From Candidatus Aminicenantota bacterium (GTDB taxonomy: Bacteria; Acidobacteriota; Aminicenantia; UBA2199), in assembly GCA_030610885.1 (NCBI GenBank), contig JAUWQW010000009.1, positions 1 through 41,420 on the forward strand: a DNA stretch of 41,420 nt, given 5' to 3'. A program made the translations under genes and the position numbers. A model generated the notes under the pieces. That model had not been told where the DNA came from and did no database searches. It was given only the letters and a program-made list of their open reading frames with translations. Position 1 is the stretch's first letter, and each line of letters begins with the position of its first letter. Below are positions 17,098-28,292 of the stretch, in pieces.

Positions 17098-18471
17098 ATG
17101 AACCAAAAAATAAGAAAAATAAAAAAAGATCTAAATGAGAAAAAAGTTGAATTCATTGACTTAAAAGTCCTGGATTTAAGAGGAAAGCTTCATTCTTTGA
17201 TTCTTCCAGAGAAAATGTTTGACAATGATCTGTTACAGAATGGAGTGGGCTTTGATGCTTCTTCTTATGGATTTGCAAAACCTGAAAAAAGTGATATGGT
17301 TATGATACCTGATCTTAATACAATGTTTATTGACCCTTTTGCAGAGAAAAAAACAGCAGTATTTTTAGCAAATGTGCATTTAACTGATGAAAAAAGGACA
17401 AGATTCTCACAGGATGTGAGATTTATTGCTGAGAAGGCGGAGAAAACTTTAAAGGATTTAAAAATTGGAACTCATGGAATGTTTGGACCTGAATTTGAAT
17501 TTTTTATATTTAAAAATGCTGAATACTGCGTAAAAGATAATAATAGCTATTATTATTTAGAAAAAGATTCTGAAGAGAATAGAAATTATTATCATTCTAG
17601 CTCTCCTGATGATAATTATATTGATTTTAAAAATGAAGCTGTCTCTATAATGGAAAGCCTTGGAATTGAAATTAAATACCACCATCATGAAGTTGCTGTG
17701 AATCAGCATGAAATTGAAACAAAGTTTAATACTTTACTGAAAACTGCAGATGCTTCAGTAATAATAAAATATGTACTTTTTAATCTAGCTAAAAAATATG
17801 ATCTTTTTTTAACTTTTATGCCTAAACCTCTTTATTATATTGCTGGAAATGGATGGCATGTTCATCAATGGATAATGAAGAATGATAAAAATATATTTTT
17901 TGAAAAGGGAAGGTATGGAAATTTTTCTGATAGGGGAATAAAATACATTTCAGGATTGCTGTTTCATTCAGGTTCTTTATGTGCATTCACTAATCCTTCA
18001 ACAAATTCATATAAAAGACTAGTTAGGGGATTTGAGGCTCCTGTTGCAGCAATTTTTGCAAGATCAAATAGAAATGCTGCAATAAGAATTCCAACCTATG
18101 TAATAGAGGGTGAAACACGCATGGAATATAGGCCAGGAGATGCTTCTTCCAATCCATATTTATTTCTTTCTTCTATGTTATTGGCTGGAATAGATGGAAT
18201 TAGTAAAGATATTGAGCCAGAGAGATTTAGTTTTGGACCTTTTGATTCGGGAGTTCCGGATGTAAAGTCAATAAGAAAAAGGATAAAAATGTTACCTGAA
18301 AGCCTTTCAGAAGCTTTAGGTTTCCTTGAAAAGGATAATGATTATTTAAGAGTAAGTGATGTTTTTACTGATGAATTAATTTCACAGTGGATAAGAATTA
18401 AGAGGAAAGAGATTGATGAGGTTATGCATGCCCCTCACCCTAAAGAGTTTGAACAATATTTTAACTTTTAA
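17098..18471 (+). CDS. glnA: Glutamine synthetase, type I
   Basis: This 457-residue enzyme joins ammonia to glutamate using ATP and assembles as a dodecamer. Catalytic elements are present: FDASSYGF (Asp50 latch region), GPEFEFFIF (metal Glu), NQHEIETKF, the ATP/metal loop NGWHVHQW, the flap segment NPSTNSYKRLVRGFEAP with the conserved Glu, ARSNRNAAIRIP and RMEYRPGDASSNPY. The region that carries the regulatory adenylylation tyrosine (NLYDLP-like) in enterobacterial enzymes is absent. It is replaced by KSIRKRIKMLPESLSEAL, so control by AMP attachment is unlikely. The chosen ATG has no Shine-Dalgarno and sits directly behind a promoter. It is the first plus-strand gene after the origin. The narrower identity within the GS-I superfamily (a gamma-glutamyl-amide ligase is the alternative) is less sure. 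Confidence 0.88.
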   Translation: MNQKIRKIKKDLNEKKVEFIDLKVLDLRGKLHSLILPEKMFDNDLLQNGVGFDASSYGFAKPEKSDMVMIPDLNTMFIDPFAEKKTAVFLANVHLTDEKRTRFSQDVRFIAEKAEKTLKDLKIGTHGMFGPEFEFFIFKNAEYCVKDNNSYYYLEKDSEENRNYYHSSSPDDNYIDFKNEAVSIMESLGIEIKYHHHEVAVNQHEIETKFNTLLKTADASVIIKYVLFNLAKKYDLFLTFMPKPLYYIAGNGWHVHQWIMKNDKNIFFEKGRYGNFSDRGIKYISGLLFHSGSLCAFTNPSTNSYKRLVRGFEAPVAAIFARSNRNAAIRIPTYVIEGETRMEYRPGDASSNPYLFLSSMLLAGIDGISKDIEPERFSFGPFDSGVPDVKSIRKRIKMLPESLSEALGFLEKDNDYLRVSDVFTDELISQWIRIKRKEIDEVMHAPHPKEFEQYFNF

Positions 18472-18477
18472 TAAAAT

Positions 18478-18639
18478 TTGAAAGAACTAATTAAAAGAAT
18501 ATTTGCATTTATTTTGATCTTAATAATCTTGATATCTCCATATTTTTTAATTGTTGATTTTAGAAAGTATTCTCCTATTATCTTAACAGTTTGGCTTATT
18601 TCGGCTGCATATTATGTATTTGTTAAGAGCAAACAATAG
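18478..18639 (+). CDS. Small two-helix membrane protein
   Basis: This ORF of 53 codons begins with TTG 6 bp after the glutamine synthetase stop and ends at TAG. The product is KELIKRIFAFILILIILISPYF at the N-terminus (a helix of about 18 hydrophobic residues). A short polar turn (DFRKYSP) follows, then a second helix (IILTVWLISAAYYVFV) and a basic tail KSKQ. The positive residues before helix 1 and after helix 2 predict both ends in the cytoplasm. Its tight position behind glutamine synthetase suggests co-transcription. I recognise no family, and the lack of a clear Shine-Dalgarno keeps it tentative. Confidence 0.5.
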   Translation: MKELIKRIFAFILILIILISPYFLIVDFRKYSPIILTVWLISAAYYVFVKSKQ

Positions 18640-18688
18640 GTGCCGTTTAAGTAAATTGAAATTTCAAGAAAGCATGAATTAAGATTAT

Positions 18689-19285
18689 ATGAGTGAGAAT
18701 ATTACAAATCGTTTTTCAAACTTAGAATCAGGGCAAAAGAGAAAATTAGAAGAATATATTGAAAATCTTATGGAATATAATAAGAAGTTAAATATAATGT
18801 CAAGAAAAATTGGGAAAAGAGATATTGAAAAACTAATAGAAGAAACAATGTTATTAGAAAAATTAATAACAAATAGTACAATAATTGATGTTGGAAGTGG
18901 AAATGGTATCCTTGGAATTCCAATTGCAATAATGAACAAACAAAAAGAAATAAAACTTGTTGAAAGCAAGGTAAGAAAAGCAAGTTTTTTGGGCTTAGTA
19001 ATAAGGAATATTTTATTAAAAAATGTTGAAGTTTATAATTTAGACATAAAGGAATATTTAAAAAAAAAATTAGAGAAAAGGGTTACTCTTATAGCAAGAG
19101 GATTTCCAAGAAATGAGATTCTTTATGATTTTATTAGAAAAGGATTTGCTCAAGAGCTTGTTATCATTACATCTAAAAATAAAATAAAAAAAAACAAAAA
19201 AAATCTGGAAAATATGAACAAAAACATCTATAATATCTTTTTTAGAGACAATTTAGTCATTTTAAAAATTAAAGGTTTCACGTGA
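18689..19285 (+). CDS. rsmG: 16S rRNA guanine-527 N7-methyltransferase RsmG
   Basis: This 198-residue protein, slightly shorter than the usual 205-240, is the SAM-dependent enzyme formerly called GidB. It methylates 16S rRNA in the 530 loop. The N-terminal helix with NKKLNIMSR matches the family N-x-x-x-N-L-x-x element. Motif I is IIDVGSGNGILGIP, followed by VESKVRKASFL (acidic SAM-ribose residue) and ARGFPR in place of the usual ARA. The ATG lacks a clear Shine-Dalgarno. Its 3' end overlaps parA (GTGA) and coincides with a parS site. rsmG-parA-parB next to the origin is a classic arrangement. Confidence 0.9.
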   Translation: MSENITNRFSNLESGQKRKLEEYIENLMEYNKKLNIMSRKIGKRDIEKLIEETMLLEKLITNSTIIDVGSGNGILGIPIAIMNKQKEIKLVESKVRKASFLGLVIRNILLKNVEVYNLDIKEYLKKKLEKRVTLIARGFPRNEILYDFIRKGFAQELVIITSKNKIKKNKKNLENMNKNIYNIFFRDNLVILKIKGFT

Positions 19286-19289
19286 AACA
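19274..19289. promoter_or_regulatory. parS centromere site at the rsmG/parA junction
   Basis: GGTTTCACGTGAAACA differs from the bacterial parS consensus TGTTNCACGTGAAACA only at its first base, and it contains the perfect 14-bp palindrome GTTTCACGTGAAAC. ParB loads here and spreads as a CTP clamp. The rsmG stop codon and the parA GTG start both lie inside the palindrome, so ParB binding could also affect transcription through parAB. It is the only copy I found in the window. Confidence 0.9.
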
Positions 19290-20058
19290 TAAGAAAAATT
19301 ATTGTAATATTATTGCTGTTGCAAATCAAAAGGGTGGTGTTGGTAAAACAACAACAGCTATCAATCTAGCAGCAGCATTTGCAATAGCAGAAGAAAGGGT
19401 TTTGGTTGTTGATCTTGACCCTCAAGCCAATTCTACAACTGGTTTTGGTTTTGATAAAAATGAATCTAGAAAAGATATTTATTCTATTTTAATTGAAGAG
19501 TGTTCTATAGAAGAGGCTATTTTAGATTGTGATTTAAGTTATTTGAAGCTGATACCTTCTTCAAGGAACCTTGCAAGGTTTGAGCTTGAAATTGTTTCTG
19601 AAGATGATAATCATTTATATTTAAAAAAAGCTTTAGAAAATTTCAAGATGAATTTTGATTATATTATTATTGATTCTCCACCCTCACTTGGGCTCTTAAC
19701 TATCAATGCTTTAACTGCAGCAAATAGTGTTTTGATACCAATTCAAGCCGAATATTATGCACTTGAAGGCCTTTCTGATTTAATGAATACTATAGATAGG
19801 ATAAGAGAGAATTTTAATTCAACACTTGAAATAAATGGGATATTGGTAACTATGTATGATGAAAGAACGAACTTATCAAAACAGGTAGAAGGGGAGATAA
19901 AAACTTATTTTCAATCAAAGGTTTATGATTCAATTGTTCCTCGTAATGTAAGGTTATCCGAAGCTCCTAGCTTCGGAAAGCCAATTCAATTATATGATAT
20001 TAAATCAAGGGGGTCTAAAGCTTATATGTCTTTAGCAAAGGAGATTATGGCATTATGA
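19282..20058 (+). CDS. parA: Chromosome-partitioning ATPase ParA (Soj)
   Basis: This 258-residue ParA/MinD-type ATPase moves ParB-parS complexes and so segregates newly copied origins. It has the deviant Walker A KGGVGKTT at 17-24, DLDPQANST at 43-51 (A' motif), and IIDSPPSLG (Walker B). The short N-terminus without a helix-turn-helix is typical of chromosomal Soj rather than plasmid ParA. The start is GTG inside parS, overlapping the rsmG stop. It is followed by parB through an ATGA overlap. Confidence 0.95.
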   Translation: MKHKKNYCNIIAVANQKGGVGKTTTAINLAAAFAIAEERVLVVDLDPQANSTTGFGFDKNESRKDIYSILIEECSIEEAILDCDLSYLKLIPSSRNLARFELEIVSEDDNHLYLKKALENFKMNFDYIIIDSPPSLGLLTINALTAANSVLIPIQAEYYALEGLSDLMNTIDRIRENFNSTLEINGILVTMYDERTNLSKQVEGEIKTYFQSKVYDSIVPRNVRLSEAPSFGKPIQLYDIKSRGSKAYMSLAKEIMAL

Positions 20059-20897
20059 AAAGAAGAGCATTGGGTAAGGGTATTGAAGCAATTATTTCAA
20101 ATAAGGGGCCATCTGAGATTGAAAGTAATTATATTGAAATTGATATAGAGAATATATATCCGAATCCATTTCAACCAAGAAAAAAATTTAATATAGAAAA
20201 GATAAAAGAGCTCGCAAGTTCCATAAAGGAAGCAGGCATGATACAGCCTATTATTGTTTATAAAAAGGCTGGAAAATTTCACCTGATTGTTGGGGAAAGG
20301 AGATGGCGCGCTGTTCAACATTTAAAATGGAAAAAAATCCCTGTAATTATTAAAGATATATCTACTGATGACGTTATGATTGGGTCCCTTGTTGAAAATA
20401 TACAAAGAGAAGATCTAAATGCTATTGAGATTTCTGAGGGAATTGAATTGCTGATGAAAAAAACAGGGCTTAATCAGGAAAATGTATCAAAGAAAATTGG
20501 TATGAATAGAAGTACTTTAACAAATTTTTTAAGATTATTAAAATTACCTGAAGTAATAAAGCAGGGTATTATTTCAGGTGAAATCACTCAGGGCCATGCA
20601 AGAGCAATCCTTTCTCTAAATAGTGATAATGATATGTTAAAAATTTTTACAAATGTTTTGAAAAAAAAACTTTCTGTAAGGCAAACTGAATCTTTGGTTA
20701 AGAAATTTTATATAGAAGATGTAAAAAGAATGGCTCAGTATGATCCTGATCTGCAAAAAATTGAAGATAAGTTGGTTAAGTTCTTTTCAACTAAAGTAAA
20801 GTTAAGATATTCAAAGGATGGTGAAGGGAAAATAGAAATATATTTTACTAAACTCGATGAATTTGAAAGGATCTATAAAATGTTTTTAAAGGAGTAA
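20055..20897 (+). CDS. parB: Chromosome-partitioning protein ParB (Spo0J)
   Basis: This 280-residue parS-binding CTPase clamp begins with the short ParA-interacting basic tail (KRRALGKGIEAI). The CTP-binding ParB/sulfiredoxin-type domain contains NPFQPRKKF (36-44), GERRWRA (80-86) and ENIQRED (114-120). A helix-turn-helix at about 136-165 (NQENVSKKIGMNRSTLTNFLRLL) recognises parS. The C-terminal part ends in a dimerisation region. The ATGA overlap with parA means coupled translation. It is followed 3 bp later by bactofilin. Confidence 0.95.
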   Translation: MKRRALGKGIEAIISNKGPSEIESNYIEIDIENIYPNPFQPRKKFNIEKIKELASSIKEAGMIQPIIVYKKAGKFHLIVGERRWRAVQHLKWKKIPVIIKDISTDDVMIGSLVENIQREDLNAIEISEGIELLMKKTGLNQENVSKKIGMNRSTLTNFLRLLKLPEVIKQGIISGEITQGHARAILSLNSDNDMLKIFTNVLKKKLSVRQTESLVKKFYIEDVKRMAQYDPDLQKIEDKLVKFFSTKVKLRYSKDGEGKIEIYFTKLDEFERIYKMFLKE

Positions 20898-20900
20898 GAT

Positions 20901-21287
20901 ATGCCAAAATTTGAAGAAGGTGGTAAATTGAGTGGGTTTATTGATAAAGAAACAGGGATAAGTGGAGATATGGAATTTAAAGATTCCTTCAGAATTGATG
21001 GAAAATTTAAGGGTAAGATTTTATCCGGATCAACACTGGTCATTGGCGAAACGGGTGTTGTGAATGCTGATGTGCAAGTAAAAACAGTAACTGTCAATGG
21101 GAGATTAAAAGGGTCAATAATTGCAAAAGGTATGGTTGAAATTTTATCAAAAGGAAGAGTTACTGGTAAGATTGTTTGTGCAAAATTAATTATTGAAGAC
21201 GGAGCTTTTTTCCAGGGGTCTTGTCAAATGGATTTGAACCCTCTTGAAAATAAAGAAAAAGTTGAAAATGGTAAGACATATAAATAA
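20901..21287 (+). CDS. Bactofilin
   Basis: This 128-residue cytoskeletal protein polymerises without nucleotide. The core is a right-handed beta helix of repeated short strands, visible as the series SFRIDGKFKGKI, GETGVVNADV, TVNGRLKGSI and LSKGRVTGKI. It is flanked by short unstructured ends. The N-terminal MPKFEEGGKLSGFID may be the membrane-targeting tail of this family. It lies 3 bp after parB. In Myxococcus and Caulobacter bactofilins organise ParA/ParB or cell-shape enzymes, so a link with origin segregation here is plausible but inferred. GGAG precedes the ATG. Confidence 0.88.
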   Translation: MPKFEEGGKLSGFIDKETGISGDMEFKDSFRIDGKFKGKILSGSTLVIGETGVVNADVQVKTVTVNGRLKGSIIAKGMVEILSKGRVTGKIVCAKLIIEDGAFFQGSCQMDLNPLENKEKVENGKTYK

Positions 21288-21292
21288 TTACC

Positions 21293-22027
21293 ATGAAAAT
21301 TGTTGCAATCATTCCTGCAAGATATAATTCAAAAAGATTTAAGGGTAAACCTCTAGTAAAAATTAATGGAGTAACTATGATTGAGAGGGTCTATACTCAG
21401 GTTGAGAAATCAAAAAAGTTTTCTGACATAATTGTAGCAACTGATGATAAGAGAATTGCAAAAGTTGTTAATGGTTTTGGGGGTAGATTCGCATTGACAT
21501 CTGAAAAACATCAATCAGGTACGGATAGGCTATGGGAGGTAGTAAAAAACAGTGATTATGATGCAGTAATAAACATTCAGGGTGATGAACCATTGATCTC
21601 TGAGGAATTAGTAACAGATTTATATGAAAAACTACAAATAAGCAAATGTGATGTTGTAACTGCTGTTTGTTTTAATTTTTCTTATGATGATTTTATTTCT
21701 AAAAACATAGTTAAGGTAGTTTTTGATGAAAGTTTAAAGGCTCTATATTTTTCAAGGTCTCCCATACCTTTCCAAACAAAGTCAAATTTCAGTGGCTTTT
21801 ACCAACATATTGGGATTTATGGTTATATGAGGGATGCTTTGAAAAAGTTTGTTGAATCTTCTGTGTCAGATCTGGAGAACAAAGAAAAATTAGAGCAATT
21901 AAGATTTTTAGATAATGATATAAAAATTAATGTTATTAAAACCAATTATAAATCTTATGGAGTAGATATTCCAGAAGATGTTATTAAAATAGAAAATATT
22001 TTAAAGCAAAAAAAGAGAGAAATGTAA
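21293..22027 (+). CDS. kdsB: 3-deoxy-manno-octulosonate cytidylyltransferase (CMP-KDO synthetase)
   Basis: This 244-residue cytosolic enzyme activates KDO with CTP for the inner core of lipopolysaccharide. Its sequence starts VAIIPARYNSKRFKGKPL (nucleotide-binding loop), then MIERVY, IVATDD, SGTDRLWE, INIQGDEPL (metal-binding Asp) and a late HIGIYGYMR. All of these are family hallmarks. It follows bactofilin by 5 bp and precedes pyrG by 15 bp, and pyrG makes the CTP it consumes. It is the best evidence in the window for an outer membrane with KDO. Confidence 0.95.
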   Translation: MKIVAIIPARYNSKRFKGKPLVKINGVTMIERVYTQVEKSKKFSDIIVATDDKRIAKVVNGFGGRFALTSEKHQSGTDRLWEVVKNSDYDAVINIQGDEPLISEELVTDLYEKLQISKCDVVTAVCFNFSYDDFISKNIVKVVFDESLKALYFSRSPIPFQTKSNFSGFYQHIGIYGYMRDALKKFVESSVSDLENKEKLEQLRFLDNDIKINVIKTNYKSYGVDIPEDVIKIENILKQKKREM

Positions 22028-22039
22028 GTTTTGAGGTGA

Positions 22040-25648
<3,609 letters not shown>

Positions 25649-25660
25649 TATGTTTTGATT

Positions 25661-26686
25661 TTATATATCCTTTGTCTGTGTTGCGAGTTGACCACAAGCT
25701 GATTTTATATCTTTACCTTTAGACCAACGCAATACTACAGTATATCCATTTAAACACAAATATTCCTTAAATGCTTCAATATTTTTTTTTGAAGGAGTTT
25801 TAAAGTCTATATTTGTATTTTCATTGTATGGTATCAAGTTTATCTTGCACAAGATTCCTCTCAGTAATTGAGAAACTTTTTTTGCATCTTCAATTGAATC
25901 GTTTATGTTTTTTATCAATACATATTCAAAAGTAATTCTATGTTTTCTTTTATGATTTTTAAAATGATCTAATATATCACTTAAATTTTCCATTTTTGAA
26001 ATAGGCATTAATTGTTCTCTGGCCTTATTATCAGAGGCATTTAAAGAGAAACTTATCTTTATGTTTGGAAAATCCATTTCTATTTGTTTAATGTATTTTA
26101 AAACACCAGCAGTTGAAACTGTTATGTTGTTTGAGGGAATTTTAGCTCCCTTTTCAGAAGTAATGATTGATAAAGCTTTTTTTAGATTTTCATAATTAAG
26201 TAAAGGTTCTCCCATACCCATGAAAACTATGTTGATTTTTCCTTTATAGTCATCTATTTCTTTTTTTAATATTAGTATTTGAGACAGAATTTCTCCAGAA
26301 CTTAGATTTCTTATAAAACCCATTTTTCCTGTAGCACAAAAAGCACACTTAATGGCACATCCAACTTGTGAAGAGATACAGAATGTGTAGTAATTTTTCT
26401 CTTTGATTAATACAGATTCTATTTTATTCTTATCCTCTAATTCAATAAGAAATTTCTTTGTCCCCTCTCTATCTTCTTCTTTATTTATTAATCTGTTTAA
26501 TGTAATATTATATTTTTTTATAAAAAGTTCTCTGTTATATTTGCTTATATTTGACCATAGTTTGATATCCCGGCAATTTTTTTGATAGATCCATTGGAAA
26601 ACTTGAACTACCATAAAGTCCCTTAATCCAAGAGCTTTGATCTCATTTTTTAATTCATTTAAAGATAGATCATATATCCATTTCAT
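25661..26686 (-). CDS. rlmN: Dual-specificity rRNA/tRNA adenine C2-methyltransferase RlmN
   Basis: This 341-residue radical-SAM enzyme methylates C2 of A2503 in 23S rRNA and, in many species, A37 of some tRNAs. The radical-SAM cluster cysteines are CAIKCAFC (Cys110, 114, 117), followed by ATGKMGF, as in all RlmN proteins. GEPLLNYEN binds SAM. The resolving C-terminal cysteine is present in SACGQLA. It lies 8 bp after putP and 12 bp before the helicase on the same strand. Confidence 0.95.
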   Translation of the reverse strand: MKWIYDLSLNELKNEIKALGLRDFMVVQVFQWIYQKNCRDIKLWSNISKYNRELFIKKYNITLNRLINKEEDREGTKKFLIELEDKNKIESVLIKEKNYYTFCISSQVGCAIKCAFCATGKMGFIRNLSSGEILSQILILKKEIDDYKGKINIVFMGMGEPLLNYENLKKALSIITSEKGAKIPSNNITVSTAGVLKYIKQIEMDFPNIKISFSLNASDNKAREQLMPISKMENLSDILDHFKNHKRKHRITFEYVLIKNINDSIEDAKKVSQLLRGILCKINLIPYNENTNIDFKTPSKKNIEAFKEYLCLNGYTVVLRWSKGKDIKSACGQLATQTKDI

Positions 26687-26694
26687 TGGTCTGT

Positions 26695-28170
26695 TTAATG
26701 TATAGAATCAAATTCTTTAATTATGTCCTCCGAAGGTTTTTTATCCGCAAGGCTAATTATTATAATTGCCAATGCAGAAAGTATGAATCCAGGCACTATT
26801 TCATACATATTAAAAATGCCTCCATCAAGTTGTTTCCATATAATAACAACAACTCCTCCTATGCTAATTCCTCCGATTGCACCCATTCTTGTCATTCTTT
26901 TCCAAAAGAGAGAGATTAGCACAAGAGGGCCAAATGCAGCTCCAAAACCTGCCCATGCGTATGCAACAAGGCCTAAAACACTGCTTTTGGGGTTTAATGC
27001 TATTATATAAGCTATTATTGCAACTACAATAACAGCTGCTCGGCTTATCCAAACAAGTTCTTTGTGACCTGCTTTTTTTCTAAATAAAACCTTATAGAAA
27101 TCTTCTGTAATAGCTGAAGAAGTGACAAGTAGTTGAGAGTCAGCTGTGCTCATTATTGCTGCTAAAATTGCTGCCAGTAATATGCCTCCAGCAACAGGAA
27201 TAATAAAACTGTTAACTAAAATTATAAAGATGGTTTCTGCTTCAGCTTGTTTTAAAGAGGTTTGAAGATATGCTCTACCCATAATACCAATAATTACAGC
27301 ACTAAACAAACTTATTACAACCCAGATCATAGCTATGTGGCGAGCTTGTTTGATTTTTTCTGGAGAACGAATTGCCATAAAACGGGCAAGTATGTGTGGC
27401 TGGCCAAAGTATCCAAGTCCCCATGCAAGCAATGAGACTATAGAGATAATAGAAAGAGTGGTTCCATCTATTTTGGTAAACATATTTAATAGTTCTGGAT
27501 TTATGTTTTTTATTGAAAAATAAACTGATTCAAGTCCTCCAAGAAGATTAATCCCTGCGATTGGAATCACAATGATAGCGATAAACATAATCATTCCCTG
27601 AAAAAAATCTGTCCAGCTTACTGCCATAAATCCGCCTAAAAAAGTATAAGAAATAATAATAAATGCCCCAATAAATAAACCATTTTTGTAAGATAATCCA
27701 AAAACTGTACTAAAGAGTTTTGCACCAGCAACAAATCCGGAGGATGTATAGATCAAGAAAAATGTTAATATAAAAAAGGCTGATACAATGCGAAGGATTT
27801 TTGAATTATCTTTGAACCTGTTTTCAAAATAATCAGGTATTGTAAGTGAATTTCCTGCATATTCAGTGTATTTTCTTAAACGTTTTGCAATAAATTTCCA
27901 GTTTAAATAAGTTCCCACACCTAATCCAATTGCTATCCATAGAGATTCCAGGCCTGCAATATATGCATATCCAGGTAACCCCATTAATAACCATCCACTC
28001 ATATCAGAGGCCTGCGCACTCATTGCAGTTACCCAACTGTTCAATCCTCTTCCACCCAGAATATAATCAGATAAGTTTTTTGTTTTTCTATAAAATATTA
28101 TTCCAATACCAAGCATAAAAATAAGATATATCAAGAATGAAAATAAGATGTTTATATTATTTGAAATCAT
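26695..28170 (-). CDS. putP: Sodium/proline symporter family transporter (PutP)
   Basis: This 491-residue transporter of the SLC5/SSS family has about 13 hydrophobic helices. The N-terminal SAQASDMSGWLLMGLPG corresponds to the Na+/substrate region of helix 2. MSTADSQLLVTSSAITEDFYK near residue 330 is almost the PutP signature with the Na+-site Ser-Thr pair. PHILARFMAI is also typical. The family imports proline or related solutes with sodium, and proline is most likely from the closeness to PutP, but not proven. It is the first gene of a minus-strand run putP-rlmN-helicase. A small hairpin (TTTGAT/ATCAAA) lies just upstream of the start. Confidence 0.88.
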   Translation of the reverse strand: MISNNINILFSFLIYLIFMLGIGIIFYRKTKNLSDYILGGRGLNSWVTAMSAQASDMSGWLLMGLPGYAYIAGLESLWIAIGLGVGTYLNWKFIAKRLRKYTEYAGNSLTIPDYFENRFKDNSKILRIVSAFFILTFFLIYTSSGFVAGAKLFSTVFGLSYKNGLFIGAFIIISYTFLGGFMAVSWTDFFQGMIMFIAIIVIPIAGINLLGGLESVYFSIKNINPELLNMFTKIDGTTLSIISIVSLLAWGLGYFGQPHILARFMAIRSPEKIKQARHIAMIWVVISLFSAVIIGIMGRAYLQTSLKQAEAETIFIILVNSFIIPVAGGILLAAILAAIMSTADSQLLVTSSAITEDFYKVLFRKKAGHKELVWISRAAVIVVAIIAYIIALNPKSSVLGLVAYAWAGFGAAFGPLVLISLFWKRMTRMGAIGGISIGGVVVIIWKQLDGGIFNMYEIVPGFILSALAIIIISLADKKPSEDIIKEFDSIH

Positions 28171-28292
28171 ACCTAATAATAATATTTGATAGAGAAAAAA
28201 TCAAATTGTATCTCGATTTTATTTTTTTCCGTTAAGCACGTAACGATAACTGGTGATACCATAGTACTTATAAAATGTAATGATACGTGTGA

